Assembly (NCBI GenBank): GCA_036307185.1
Contig: JAXJYC010000055.1
Span: 13,107 to 77,106, forward strand
Direction of reading: 5' to 3'
From: SVEL01 sp017381055
GTDB lineage: Bacteria > Bacillota > Clostridia > Lachnospirales > Lachnospiraceae
DNA: 64,000 nucleotides
Shown one piece after another: positions 34,247 through 43,197 of this stretch. The first letter of the stretch is position 1, and each line of letters opens with the position of its first letter. The translations under genes were made by a program, and so were the position numbers. The notes under the pieces were generated by a model, which did no database searches, was not told where the DNA came from, and saw only the letters and a program-made list of their open reading frames with translations.

Positions 34247-35074
34247 ATGCGAAGAATAATAGTAGATTCGGGAAGTAGTATTAAGTTGGATGAAAGAGAG
34301 GCATATGGAGTAGATATACTTCCGATTCAGCTTCAGATGGGAGAAGAATCTTTTTTAGATGGAGTAAACCTTAGTACAGAGGAATTTTATAGTAGACTAA
34401 AAGATAGTAGTCAGTTTCCAAAGACATCATTGCCATCACTTGGGGAAGCCCAGGAGTTAGTTGACTCTTATATCAATCAAGGCGATGAAGTTTTAATTAT
34501 AACCATTTCATCAGGAATTTCAGGAACATATCAAGCTATAAAGATGCTTTTTGAAGAGTATGAAAATGTAACTGTGTTTGATTCTAAGCTTGCGGTAGCT
34601 GGAATTCGAGTTCTTGTACAAGAAGCGAAAAAATACGAAAATGAGTCAATGGAATATGTAGTTGAGAAGTTAAATCAATTGATTCCTAGAATTGTAATAG
34701 CAGCAGTTCCAGAGACATTAGATTATTTACTTGCAGGTGGTCGTTTATCAAAGAGTAGTTGGATGTTAGGTAAGTTATTATCGATTATTCCTATTATTAC
34801 TTTTAATGAGGGAAAAGTTGATGTGCTTACAAAGAAACGAGGCTTAAAGCAAAGTAAAAAGGCATTGATAGATAAGATTGTAGAAGACAAAGTTGACAAA
34901 TCATACGGAATCGTAGCAGCATATACATACAATAAGGGTAATGTAGATAGCTTAATTGAAATGTTACCAGATGAATATAAAGGCGAAATTACAGTATATG
35001 ATGATTTGTGTTCTTCTATTGCTTGTCATTGGGGACCAAATGCCTTTGGTTTCATATATGTAAAAGGTGTTTAA
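34247..35074 (+). CDS. DegV-family fatty-acid-binding protein
   Basis: A protein of 275 aa with the DegV signature: IIVDSGSSIKLD near the N-terminus, SSGISGTYQA (about residue 90) and AGGRLSKSSWMLGKLL (about 163). The family binds a fatty acid and, as FakB, presents it to the FakA kinase; no fakA is seen here. The frame starts at GTG 34229, but AAAGAGAG favours ATG 34247. Transcribed alone between a strong promoter and a terminator. Confidence 0.9.
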   Translation: MRRIIVDSGSSIKLDEREAYGVDILPIQLQMGEESFLDGVNLSTEEFYSRLKDSSQFPKTSLPSLGEAQELVDSYINQGDEVLIITISSGISGTYQAIKMLFEEYENVTVFDSKLAVAGIRVLVQEAKKYENESMEYVVEKLNQLIPRIVIAAVPETLDYLLAGGRLSKSSWMLGKLLSIIPIITFNEGKVDVLTKKRGLKQSKKALIDKIVEDKVDKSYGIVAAYTYNKGNVDSLIEMLPDEYKGEITVYDDLCSSIACHWGPNAFGFIYVKGV

Positions 35075-35088
35075 TACAAAATTATTAT

Positions 35089-35127
35089 AAAATCGTAGCC
35101 ATTAACGGCTACGATTTTGTTGATTTT
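35089..35127 (+). terminator. intrinsic terminator after degV
   Basis: AAAATCGTAGCC (35089-35100) and GGCTACGATTTT (35107-35118) form a perfect 12-bp stem followed by GTTGATTTT. Confidence 0.85.
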
Positions 35128-35148
35128 ATTACTTTAATGTGGTACAAT
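35120..35148 (+). promoter_or_regulatory. promoter of the iorAB-paaK operon
   Basis: TTGATT (35120-35125), a 17-bp spacer and TACAAT (35143-35148). It is directly downstream of the degV terminator stem and leaves a leader of about 90 nt. Confidence 0.65.
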
Positions 35149-35244
35149 GGTTGCGTTGTTCATATTACAACGGAAATAAAAGGAATTTATCTAGAAATAA
35201 TTAGAAAAATTGATTTCTTATATAGGAAAGGATGGAAGATAAAA

Positions 35245-36984
35245 GTGTCAGAGAAGAAGATTATGCTTGGTAACGAGGCTATTGCTCGTGGTGCTTATGA
35301 GGCAGGCGTTAAGGTTTCTGCTGCATACCCAGGAACACCAAGTACAGAGATTAGTGAAAACATTGTAAAGTATAATGAGATTTACGCAGAGTGGTCTCCA
35401 AATGAGAAGGTTGCTATGGAAGTTGCTATCGGTGCATCTATTAGCGGTGTACGTGCAATGGCATCAATGAAGCATGTTGGTGTAAATGTAGCTAGTGACC
35501 CTCTTTATACTATCGCATATGGCGGTGTAAACGGTGGTTTAGTGCTTGTAGCTGCAGATGATCCAGGTCTTTACAGCTCACAGAATGAGCAGGACACAAG
35601 ATGTGTAGCTAGAGCTGCTCAGGTTCCTGTATTAGAGCCATCTGATAGCCAGGAAGCTAAGGATTTTGTTAAGTATGCATTCGAATATAGTGAAAAGTAT
35701 GATACACCAGTTATCGTTCGTACTACAACACGTTTATCACACTCACAGGGTCCAGTTACTCTTGAGGAGAGAAATGAAGTAGAAGATAAGGTATACGAGA
35801 GAAATGTAGCTAAGTTCGTTATGATGCCAGGTAATGCTAAGAATCGTCACGTATACGTAGAGCAGAGACTTAAAGATATGGCTGAAGACGGCGCTAGCAT
35901 GCCAATTAACCGCATTGAGTACAATGATAAGAAGATTGGTTTTATTACAAGTGGTATCGCATATCAGTATGTTAAGGAAGCTTGTCCAGAAGCATCTGTA
36001 TGTAAGTTAGGTCTTGTTCATCCACTTCCAAGAAAGATGATCGAAGAGTTCGCAAAGAATGTTGAGACATTATACATATTTGAAGAGTTAGAGCCAGTAA
36101 TTGAGGAGCAGGTTAAGTCTTGGGGAATCAAGTGTATTGGTAAGGAAATCTTCACAGTACAGGGTGAGTACAGCGCTAATATGATTCGTGAGAAGGTATT
36201 AGGCGAGAAGTTAGACCTTAAGGCGCCTTCACAGGTTCCAGCACGTCCACCAATTCTTTGTCCAGGATGTCCACACAGAAGTGTATTCTCAGTACTTAAG
36301 AAGCTTGGAATCCACGCAGCTGGTGATATCGGATGTTATACACTTGGCGCAGTTGCACCACTTTCAGTAGTTGATACAACAGTATGTATGGGTGCAAGTA
36401 TTTCTACACTTCACGGTATGGAGAAGGCTAAGGGTAAGGATTACATCAAGAACTGGGTAGCTGTAATCGGTGATTCTACATTTATGCATACAGGTGTTAA
36501 TTCACTTATGAATATGGTTTACAATAAGTCAACAGGTACAGTTATGATTCTTGATAACTCTACAACAGGTATGACAGGACATCAGGATCATGCAGCAACA
36601 GGTAAGACACTTATGGGTGAGCCAACTAATGCTATTAATATTTATAACCTTTGCAAGGCACTTGGTATCAACAATGTAGTAGAGGTGAATGCATTTGATA
36701 TCGCTACATTAGAGAAGGTTGTTAAGGAAGAGACAGCTAGAGAAGAGGTTTCTGTAATTATTACAAAGTCACCTTGTGTACTTCTTAAGAGCAATGTATT
36801 CCCTAACAAGTGTGTTGCTATCTCTGAAAAATGTAAGAAGTGTGGCGCTTGCCTTAAGCCAGGATGTCCAGCACTTACAAAGAATGAGGATGGAACAATT
36901 AAGATTGATGAGACAATGTGTAATGCGTGTGGACTTTGTAAGACACTTTGTAAATTTGATGCTATTGAGGAGGTTGCAAAATAA
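35245..36984 (+). CDS. iorA: indolepyruvate:ferredoxin oxidoreductase, alpha subunit
   Basis: A protein of 579 aa. An N-terminal pyrimidine-binding domain (SAAYPGTPSTEIS) is followed by a TPP-binding domain with GDIGCYTLGA and the GDSTFMHTGVN metal-site motif. A C-terminal two-cluster ferredoxin domain (CKKCGACLKPGCP, CNACGLCKTLC) ends the protein. It oxidatively decarboxylates aryl-pyruvates (indole-, phenyl- or hydroxyphenylpyruvate) to aryl-acetyl-CoA and reduces ferredoxin. An open frame extends to 35008, but GTG 35245 behind GGATGG is the expected start. It overlaps iorB by 1 nt. Confidence 0.92.
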   Translation: MSEKKIMLGNEAIARGAYEAGVKVSAAYPGTPSTEISENIVKYNEIYAEWSPNEKVAMEVAIGASISGVRAMASMKHVGVNVASDPLYTIAYGGVNGGLVLVAADDPGLYSSQNEQDTRCVARAAQVPVLEPSDSQEAKDFVKYAFEYSEKYDTPVIVRTTTRLSHSQGPVTLEERNEVEDKVYERNVAKFVMMPGNAKNRHVYVEQRLKDMAEDGASMPINRIEYNDKKIGFITSGIAYQYVKEACPEASVCKLGLVHPLPRKMIEEFAKNVETLYIFEELEPVIEEQVKSWGIKCIGKEIFTVQGEYSANMIREKVLGEKLDLKAPSQVPARPPILCPGCPHRSVFSVLKKLGIHAAGDIGCYTLGAVAPLSVVDTTVCMGASISTLHGMEKAKGKDYIKNWVAVIGDSTFMHTGVNSLMNMVYNKSTGTVMILDNSTTGMTGHQDHAATGKTLMGEPTNAINIYNLCKALGINNVVEVNAFDIATLEKVVKEETAREEVSVIITKSPCVLLKSNVFPNKCVAISEKCKKCGACLKPGCPALTKNEDGTIKIDETMCNACGLCKTLCKFDAIEEVAK

Positions 36985-37553
36985 TGAAAACTAAGAATAT
37001 TATGATTGTCGGCGTAGGCGGACAGGGAACACTCCTTACAAGTAGAATACTTGGTGGTATTGCAATGCAGGCAGGCTATGACGTGAAGCTTTCTGAGGTT
37101 CACGGAATGGCACAGCGTGGTGGTAGTGTAGTTACATTTGTAAGATATGGTGCAAGCGTTGCAGAGCCAATCGTTGAAGAAGGATGTGCAGATGTTATTA
37201 TCGCTTTTGAGAGATTAGAGGCAAAGAGATATGCTCATTTCCTTAAGAAGGATGGCGTAATGATTATAAATGATCAGAGAATTGACCCTATCACAGTAGT
37301 TACAGGTGCAGCAACATATCCAGAAGGAATTATTGAGGATTTACAGAAGGACAATAAAGTATTTACAGTAAATGCTATGGAGGAAGCTAAGAAGCTTGGT
37401 AACTCTAAGGTATTTAATATTATAGTTTTAGGTATAGCTGCAAAGCATATGGATTATACTAAGGAGCAGTGGCTTCAGGTTATCGAGAATACAGTTCCAC
37501 CTAAGACAATTGAAATCAATAAAAAAGCGTTCGAAATTGGCTATGATATGTAG
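36984..37553 (+). CDS. iorB: indolepyruvate:ferredoxin oxidoreductase, beta subunit
   Basis: A protein of 189 aa, the gamma-type subunit of 2-oxoacid oxidoreductases, with GVGGQGTLLTSRILG at the start and SEVHGMAQRGGSV (about residue 36). It binds the CoA substrate and pairs with IorA, whose stop codon it overlaps. The next gene, paaK, follows after 30 nt. Confidence 0.92.
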   Translation: MKTKNIMIVGVGGQGTLLTSRILGGIAMQAGYDVKLSEVHGMAQRGGSVVTFVRYGASVAEPIVEEGCADVIIAFERLEAKRYAHFLKKDGVMIINDQRIDPITVVTGAATYPEGIIEDLQKDNKVFTVNAMEEAKKLGNSKVFNIIVLGIAAKHMDYTKEQWLQVIENTVPPKTIEINKKAFEIGYDM

Positions 37554-37583
37554 TCAAGAATAATGTATTGGGAGGAATGACAA

Positions 37584-38885
37584 ATGATTTGGAATGAAGC
37601 AAGAGAGTGTATGAGCCGCGAAGATATGAATAATCTTCAGAGTGCAAGACTTCGCAAGGTTGTAGATAGAGTTTATCACAATGTTGAGCCATATAGAAAG
37701 AAGATGCAAGAAGCAGGACTTGAGCCAGGAGATATTAATGGCATCGAGGATTTACATAAGCTTCCATTTACAACAAAGGATGATCTTAGAGACAATTATC
37801 CATTTGGCTTGTTTGCAGCACCACAGTCTGACATCGTAAGAATTCACGCATCATCAGGAACAACAGGTAAGGCTACAGTAGTTGGCTATACTCGTAAGGA
37901 TATTGATGTATGGAGAGAATGTGTTGCTAGATGTTGTACAATGGCAGGTCTTGGTAAGAATGATATTATCCAGGTTGCTTATGGATATGGACTTTTTACA
38001 GGTGGTCTTGGCGGACATTACGGTGCAGAGCATCTTGGTGCAACAGTAGTTCCAATGTCTACAGGTAATACAAAGAAGCTTATCGATATGATGATAGATT
38101 TTGGTGCAACAGGTCTTATGTGTACACCTTCATACCTTATGCATATTGCTGAGGTTATTGAAGAGATGGGTGTTAAGGATAAGATTAAGCTTAAGGCTAC
38201 TATCAATGGCGCAGAGCCTTGGACAGAGAATATGAGAATTCAGATTGAAGAGCGTCTTGGAATTCATGCTCATGATATTTACGGTTTAAGTGAGATTATG
38301 GGACCTGGTGTAGCTTGTGACTGTATACATCATAAGGGACTTCATATCTTTGAGGATCATTTCCTTCCAGAAATCATTGATCCTAAGACATTACAGCCAG
38401 TGGCACCAGGAGAGACAGGTGAACTTGTTATCACAACACTTACTAAGGAAGGTATTCCACTTATTAGATATAGAACAAAGGATTTAACAAGTCTTTCGTA
38501 TGAAAAGTGTGAATGTGGTAGAACAACAGCTAGAATTTCTAGATTTAAGGGTCGTTCAGACGATATGCTTATTATCCGTGGTGTTAACGTATTCCCAAGC
38601 CAGGTAGAGGCGGCTCTCCTTACAGTAGATGGAATTACACCAAATTATCAGATTGTAGTAGACAGAGTAGATTACCAGGATACTCTTGAAATTTTAGTTG
38701 AGGTAGAAGAGAGATTCTTCTCAGATGAGATTAAGGAGCTTGAAGGTCTTACAAAGAAGATTGGTCATACAATTCAGCAGGCTCTTGGTTTATCAGCAAA
38801 GATTAAGCTTGTTGAGCCAAAGAGTATTGAAAGAAGTATGGGTAAGGCTGTCAGAGTAATCGACAAGCGTAAGTTTGATAATTAG
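37584..38885 (+). CDS. paaK: phenylacetate-CoA ligase
   Basis: An adenylate-forming enzyme of 433 aa with the P-loop HASSGTTGKATVVGYT (about residue 89), YGLSEIMGPG (about 233) and the hinge RGRSDDM-like FKGRSDDMLIIRG. It links aryl-acetates to CoA with ATP. Run in reverse it could give ATP from aryl-acetyl-CoA made by IorAB, a common arrangement in amino-acid-fermenting anaerobes. It is third of four co-directional genes; GGGAGGAATG lies upstream. Confidence 0.92.
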   Translation: MIWNEARECMSREDMNNLQSARLRKVVDRVYHNVEPYRKKMQEAGLEPGDINGIEDLHKLPFTTKDDLRDNYPFGLFAAPQSDIVRIHASSGTTGKATVVGYTRKDIDVWRECVARCCTMAGLGKNDIIQVAYGYGLFTGGLGGHYGAEHLGATVVPMSTGNTKKLIDMMIDFGATGLMCTPSYLMHIAEVIEEMGVKDKIKLKATINGAEPWTENMRIQIEERLGIHAHDIYGLSEIMGPGVACDCIHHKGLHIFEDHFLPEIIDPKTLQPVAPGETGELVITTLTKEGIPLIRYRTKDLTSLSYEKCECGRTTARISRFKGRSDDMLIIRGVNVFPSQVEAALLTVDGITPNYQIVVDRVDYQDTLEILVEVEERFFSDEIKELEGLTKKIGHTIQQALGLSAKIKLVEPKSIERSMGKAVRVIDKRKFDN

Positions 38886-38896
38886 GAGGTGTAGCT

Positions 38897-39316
38897 ATGT
38901 TTATTAAGCAGTTATCAGTATTTATAGAGAATAGAGAAGGTCGTCTTGGAGAGGTTTTAACAGCTCTTAAGGACAACAATATTAATATCGTTTCTTTAAG
39001 TCTTGCAGACACAAGTGATTATGGCATGCTTCGTATGATAACATCTAATCCAGAAGAAGCTAAGAGTGTTCTTAAAGAAAAAGGATTCTCAGCAATGCTT
39101 ACAGATGTTTTAGCTGTAAAGCTTCAGCATAAGGTAGGAGAGTTACAGGAAGTATTAGAAATTATCTGTAAAGCTGGCATCAATGTTGAGTATATGTATG
39201 CATTAGCTACAAGGAATGATGATGCAACAATCGTAATTAAGACATCAAATGCTGAAGAAGCAGCATTACTTCTTCAGAAGGAAGGAGCAGAGTTCTTAAC
39301 ATCTAGCGAGATATAA
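38897..39316 (+). CDS. tandem ACT-domain protein
   Basis: A protein of 139 aa made of two ACT domains (about 4-68 and 71-135), with IENREGRLGEVLTALKDNNI as the first amino-acid-binding loop. Such proteins accompany paaK/ior genes and probably sense an aromatic amino acid. Start 11 nt after paaK with GGAGGTG. Regulatory target unknown. Confidence 0.85.
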   Translation: MFIKQLSVFIENREGRLGEVLTALKDNNINIVSLSLADTSDYGMLRMITSNPEEAKSVLKEKGFSAMLTDVLAVKLQHKVGELQEVLEIICKAGINVEYMYALATRNDDATIVIKTSNAEEAALLLQKEGAEFLTSSEI

Positions 39317-39335
39317 GAACTTCGCGGTATATAAT

Positions 39336-40142
39336 ATGATAATAGATATCCATACCCATATATTTCCAGAGAAAATTGCTGCAGGAGCAATAGAAAAGCT
39401 TGAGAAAAAGGCAGATTTAAAGGCATCAACTAATGGAATGTTAGATGGCTTGAAGGCATCGGCGGCATTAGCTGGAATAGATTATTCAGTAGTTATGCCT
39501 GTAGTTACTAGGCAGGAGCAGTTTGATAATGTAAATACCTATGCTGCATGGCTTAACGAAAATTGCTGTGATGGTCCACAAAAGATATTGTCTTTTGGTG
39601 GTGTTCATCCGGATGATACTGATTATGTAAGTCATCTTAAGCAGATTAAGAAGATGGGCATCAAGGGCATAAAGCTACATCCAGATTATCAAAATGTCTA
39701 TATAGATGATAAGAGATTTCTTAACATTATAGATAAGGCAAGTGAGTTAGATTTGGCAGTTCTTATTCATGCAGGAATAGATATTGGACTTCCAGAACCA
39801 GTACATTGTCCACCGGATAGAGCGAGAAAGATGATTGATGAAATTAAGCCAGAGAAACTTATATTAGCTCATTATGGTGGCTATGGACAATGGGATATGG
39901 TAGAGGAATATCTTGTAGGTGAGAAGGTATACTTTGATACAGCCTTTCTTGTGGATAGCATAGAAGAAGAGCAATTTGTAAGAATAGTGAAAAATCATGG
40001 AGCAGATAAGATATTATTCGGATCTGATTGTCCATGGACTTCACAAAAAGATTCAGTAGAATTTATAAAGAAGCTTCCTATAAGTGATAAAGAAAAAGAG
40101 CAGATTCTAGGATTAAATGCCAAGAACCTGCTTGGGATATAG
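39336..40142 (+). CDS. TIM-barrel metal-dependent hydrolase (amidohydrolase family 2)
   Basis: A protein of 268 aa with the metal-binding motif DIHTHIFP at the N-terminus, a central KLHPDYQ, LIHAGIDIG, LAHYGG and FGSDCPW near residue 228. The family hydrolyses or decarboxylates small cyclic and carboxylic substrates; the substrate is not evident. It follows the ACT gene by 19 nt with no strong ribosome binding site and may be the end of the ior operon. Confidence 0.82.
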   Translation: MIIDIHTHIFPEKIAAGAIEKLEKKADLKASTNGMLDGLKASAALAGIDYSVVMPVVTRQEQFDNVNTYAAWLNENCCDGPQKILSFGGVHPDDTDYVSHLKQIKKMGIKGIKLHPDYQNVYIDDKRFLNIIDKASELDLAVLIHAGIDIGLPEPVHCPPDRARKMIDEIKPEKLILAHYGGYGQWDMVEEYLVGEKVYFDTAFLVDSIEEEQFVRIVKNHGADKILFGSDCPWTSQKDSVEFIKKLPISDKEKEQILGLNAKNLLGI

Positions 40143-40159
40143 GAAATGAAATTAAATAA

Positions 40160-41293
40160 CTAATTATTAGCTTTATGATGCTGTCGCTTATTGTCGTACA
40201 TCATCTGATCGGCGTTATGGATTACTTGGTCGATATCTTTACCTTCACCCCATGCGTATCCATAAGATGCTGACAGAGGAATGTCGCCGATAGGCTCAGC
40301 ATTTTTTATTGCTTCATTACATTTTTTGATCTTGTCTTTTACAGATTTCTCTGTAGCGCCACGCATAACCATTACAAATTCATCACCGCCGATACGATAA
40401 GTTTTATCGTTATCATTGTTGAATTTACGAATGATGCTAGCGATACTGAATATAAGCTTGTCACCGTATTCGTGACCTAAAGTATCATTTATCTGCTTGA
40501 GATAGTTAATATCCCAATATATGATACCAATAGATTTTTCAAATTTATATACATTTTCTATCATAGATAAGTATTTACTCTTAGTATAGGCACCAGTCAT
40601 TTGATCACGTTCTGCTAAGTGTCTCATTTCTGTAGCATAGTTAGTGTTTTCAGTAATGATTTTTGAAATCTTTGAACAGACAAAAGCTAATACTGTATAT
40701 AAAATGCTACGTGGAAATACATAAAATAATGTAAGTGTTAGTGGTAAATTATCATTAATATAATTAAGTGAAAATGTATTATTTGAACCTACATAATTTG
40801 AAAATGGTGATGCTGTGAGTAAGACCATATTAGCATCACATATACCTATAAAGTAGCCACCATAAACAGTTATTATAGTGCTTATAATTACTGCTATAAT
40901 TGTATACTTCTTAAGTTTGCTTGATGAATACATAGAAGTATATATTATAGGCAATACACTGGCTATTACAGCGTGATAAGTAAATGCTGTAGTAACACAG
41001 GTTATAAGAATAACAGTCCAAGTGATGATAAAATATTTCATCCAAGGTTTAGAAATATCAAATTTTAAACATACGCTTATACCTAATAAGTACACAACTA
41101 ATGAAGATATTAAGCAAATAGTAGTTACGCGTAAATCAATAATAAAAATGTTTAAGGAATTTAATAGATAAATGACAAAAATCATTCCTTGGGTAATAGT
41201 ATTACATCGAATGGCATATCTATTGGCTGTAATTTCAGGGTTTTTATTAAATTCTGGTCTTATAAGTGATTCGTAATTTCCTAAAATTGCCAT
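40160..41293 (-). CDS. membrane diguanylate cyclase (GGDEF)
   Basis: A protein of 377 aa. Six or so N-terminal helices (about 30-205, MASE-like) are followed by a GGDEF domain with an intact active site, YRIGGDEFVMVM. The inhibitory I-site position reads NDND in place of RxxD, so product inhibition is probably absent. It makes c-di-GMP from two GTP. A GTG at 41299 is in frame; AGAGGTG fits ATG 41293. It is transcribed opposite to its neighbours. Confidence 0.88.
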   Translation of the reverse strand: MAILGNYESLIRPEFNKNPEITANRYAIRCNTITQGMIFVIYLLNSLNIFIIDLRVTTICLISSLVVYLLGISVCLKFDISKPWMKYFIITWTVILITCVTTAFTYHAVIASVLPIIYTSMYSSSKLKKYTIIAVIISTIITVYGGYFIGICDANMVLLTASPFSNYVGSNNTFSLNYINDNLPLTLTLFYVFPRSILYTVLAFVCSKISKIITENTNYATEMRHLAERDQMTGAYTKSKYLSMIENVYKFEKSIGIIYWDINYLKQINDTLGHEYGDKLIFSIASIIRKFNNDNDKTYRIGGDEFVMVMRGATEKSVKDKIKKCNEAIKNAEPIGDIPLSASYGYAWGEGKDIDQVIHNADQMMYDNKRQHHKANN

Positions 41294-41442
41294 ATTCACA
41301 CCTCTTTTACAAATTAAATTATGATATTATTTTACATTATATAGGAAGGTATGTCAAAGTTATTTATATTGATAAGTTATAATTGACTAAGTTACGACCT
41401 AGAAGTATTATAAGAAATATAAAATTAAAAGGAGAAATTATA

Positions 41443-41700
41443 GTGGAACAGATTTATAGAGCAATAGAACAAAAGATTAAGGATGCAGGTTTTTTAAGAG
41501 AAGTTAATGGTGCAGACGTATACGATGATATTTGTGAGCAAATTGATGATAAGGAACCAGGAACTTATCTTTGCATTTCTAAGTTTTTTGATGATGTAGT
41601 GTTTGAATATACAATAGTAGTTATGGAAGAGGAGTTTAACCTTTCGACGCTCACAATTGTAGAAGGTGATAAAAGAATAGAAATTGATTTTGATAAATAA
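41443..41700 (+). CDS. small acidic hypothetical protein
   Basis: A protein of 85 aa, rich in Asp and Glu, with an alpha/beta pattern and no signal or membrane segment. AAAAGGAG precedes GTG 41443; an earlier in-frame start at 41383 has no ribosome binding site. No family is recognised. It stands alone between the cyclase and phosphofructokinase genes. Confidence 0.6.
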   Translation: MEQIYRAIEQKIKDAGFLREVNGADVYDDICEQIDDKEPGTYLCISKFFDDVVFEYTIVVMEEEFNLSTLTIVEGDKRIEIDFDK

Positions 41701-41790
41701 ATCAAGTTAAGATTGTAATTGTTAATGATTTATGCTAATATAACGCAGGCAATAAATAGCAAAAATGCAATAAGATAAAGGAGCTAGAGC

Positions 41791-43020
41791 ATGAAAAAGA
41801 ATTTATTAGTAGCACAGTCAGGTGGACCAACAGCAGCTATCAATGCAACATTATCAGGAGTTATCGATGCAGCGATAAAGTCTGGTTCTGTAGGAGAAGT
41901 ATTTGGAGCTTGTTATGGTATTCAGGGTGTTTTAGAAGAGAACTTTGTTAATTTAACTCAGAAGGTAGATTCAGCTGAAAAGAGAGATATGTTAAGTCGT
42001 ACACCAGCGGCTGCTCTTGGCTCATGTCGTTTTAAGCTTAAGGATATAAATGAGGATGATTCTCAGTATAAGCAGATTATCGATATTTTTCATAAACAAA
42101 ATATAGGTTATTTTATCTACATTGGTGGAAACGATTCTATGGATACTGTTTATAAGATTTCTGAGTATTGTAAGAAGAATAATGTAGATGATGTAAAGGT
42201 TATCGGTGCTCCTAAGACTATTGATAACGATTTATGTGGTATTGACCATTGCCCAGGCTTTGGTTCAGCTGCAAAGTATATTGCGACTGTATTTTCAGAG
42301 CTTGAAAGAGAAGCGGTTGTATATGATACAAGGAATGTAATTATCGTAGAGATGATGGGTCGTCATGCAGGTTGGCTTACAGCAGCTGCAGCCCTTGCAG
42401 AGGGTACTAATGATCAGGTTCCATATTTGATTTATCTTGAAGAGAGAACATTTAGCATTGATAAGTTTATCGCTGATGTAAAGGCTGCTCTTGAGACACA
42501 TACAGCAGTAATGGTAGCTGTAAGTGAAGGTGTTCATGATGAGAACGGCAGATATATCTGCGAACAGGCTCAGGACAAGATTGAGAAGGATGTATTCGGT
42601 CATACAAAGCTTACAGGTACTGGAAAGGTATTAGAGGAAGCGGTAAGAAATCAGATTGGTTGCAAGGTTCGTTCGATTGAGCTTAATCTTTTACAGAGAT
42701 GTGCATCTCATGTAATGTCAAAGATTGATATTGAGGAATCTCAGGAATTAGGTGCTTATGCTGTTAAGTATGCAGTAGAGGGCATAAGTGGACAGATGTC
42801 ATCATTAGTTAGAAAAGAAACAGAAGACTATCAGGTAGAATATACTTCAGTAGATATTAAGCAGGTTGCTAATATGGAAAAGAAGGTTCCAGTAGAATGG
42901 ATTAACGAAGAGGGTAATGGCGTTAATGAAGAGATGATTAAATATCTTAAGCCATTAGTTCAGGGTGAAATATCAAATATTTATGTAGATGGTGTTCCAC
43001 AGTATATGTTACTTAAATAG
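41791..43020 (+). CDS. pfp: diphosphate-dependent phosphofructokinase
   Basis: A protein of 409 aa with AQSGGPTAAINATL at the start, the phosphoryl-donor loop YIGGNDSMDT (about residue 111), PKTIDNDLCG (about 143) and EMMGRHAGWL. The Lys in PKTIDND and lack of Gly in GGND indicate use of PPi rather than ATP, as in long-type clostridial PFKs. It catalyses the glycolytic fructose-6-phosphate/1,6-bisphosphate step. Monocistronic, with AAGGAG upstream and a terminator downstream. Confidence 0.9.
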   Translation: MKKNLLVAQSGGPTAAINATLSGVIDAAIKSGSVGEVFGACYGIQGVLEENFVNLTQKVDSAEKRDMLSRTPAAALGSCRFKLKDINEDDSQYKQIIDIFHKQNIGYFIYIGGNDSMDTVYKISEYCKKNNVDDVKVIGAPKTIDNDLCGIDHCPGFGSAAKYIATVFSELEREAVVYDTRNVIIVEMMGRHAGWLTAAAALAEGTNDQVPYLIYLEERTFSIDKFIADVKAALETHTAVMVAVSEGVHDENGRYICEQAQDKIEKDVFGHTKLTGTGKVLEEAVRNQIGCKVRSIELNLLQRCASHVMSKIDIEESQELGAYAVKYAVEGISGQMSSLVRKETEDYQVEYTSVDIKQVANMEKKVPVEWINEEGNGVNEEMIKYLKPLVQGEISNIYVDGVPQYMLLK

Positions 43021-43030
43021 TTTATAATCG

Positions 43031-43061
43031 AATTCGCTCTTTAATTAGAGCGAATTTTTTT
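43031..43061 (+). terminator. intrinsic terminator after pfp
   Basis: AATTCGCTCT (43031-43040) and AGAGCGAATT (43047-43056) form a perfect stem around TTAATT, followed by a T run. Confidence 0.9.
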
Positions 43062-43122
43062 ATATTAAATTGTTTATTTGTGCGAAATTATGTAAAAAAA
43101 ATTGACAATATTGACATATATG

Positions 43123-43151
43123 TTTACATTTTCTGCAACATAGTATAAAAT
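43123..43151 (+). promoter_or_regulatory. promoter of the EAL gene
   Basis: TTTACA (43123-43128), a 17-bp spacer and TAAAAT (43146-43151). Two TTGACA boxes at 43102 and 43111 lie further upstream and could be alternatives. Confidence 0.45.
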
Positions 43152-43197
43152 ATAATTTAGGTTTACTGTGAACAAATAAATATGTGAGTGTGATTAT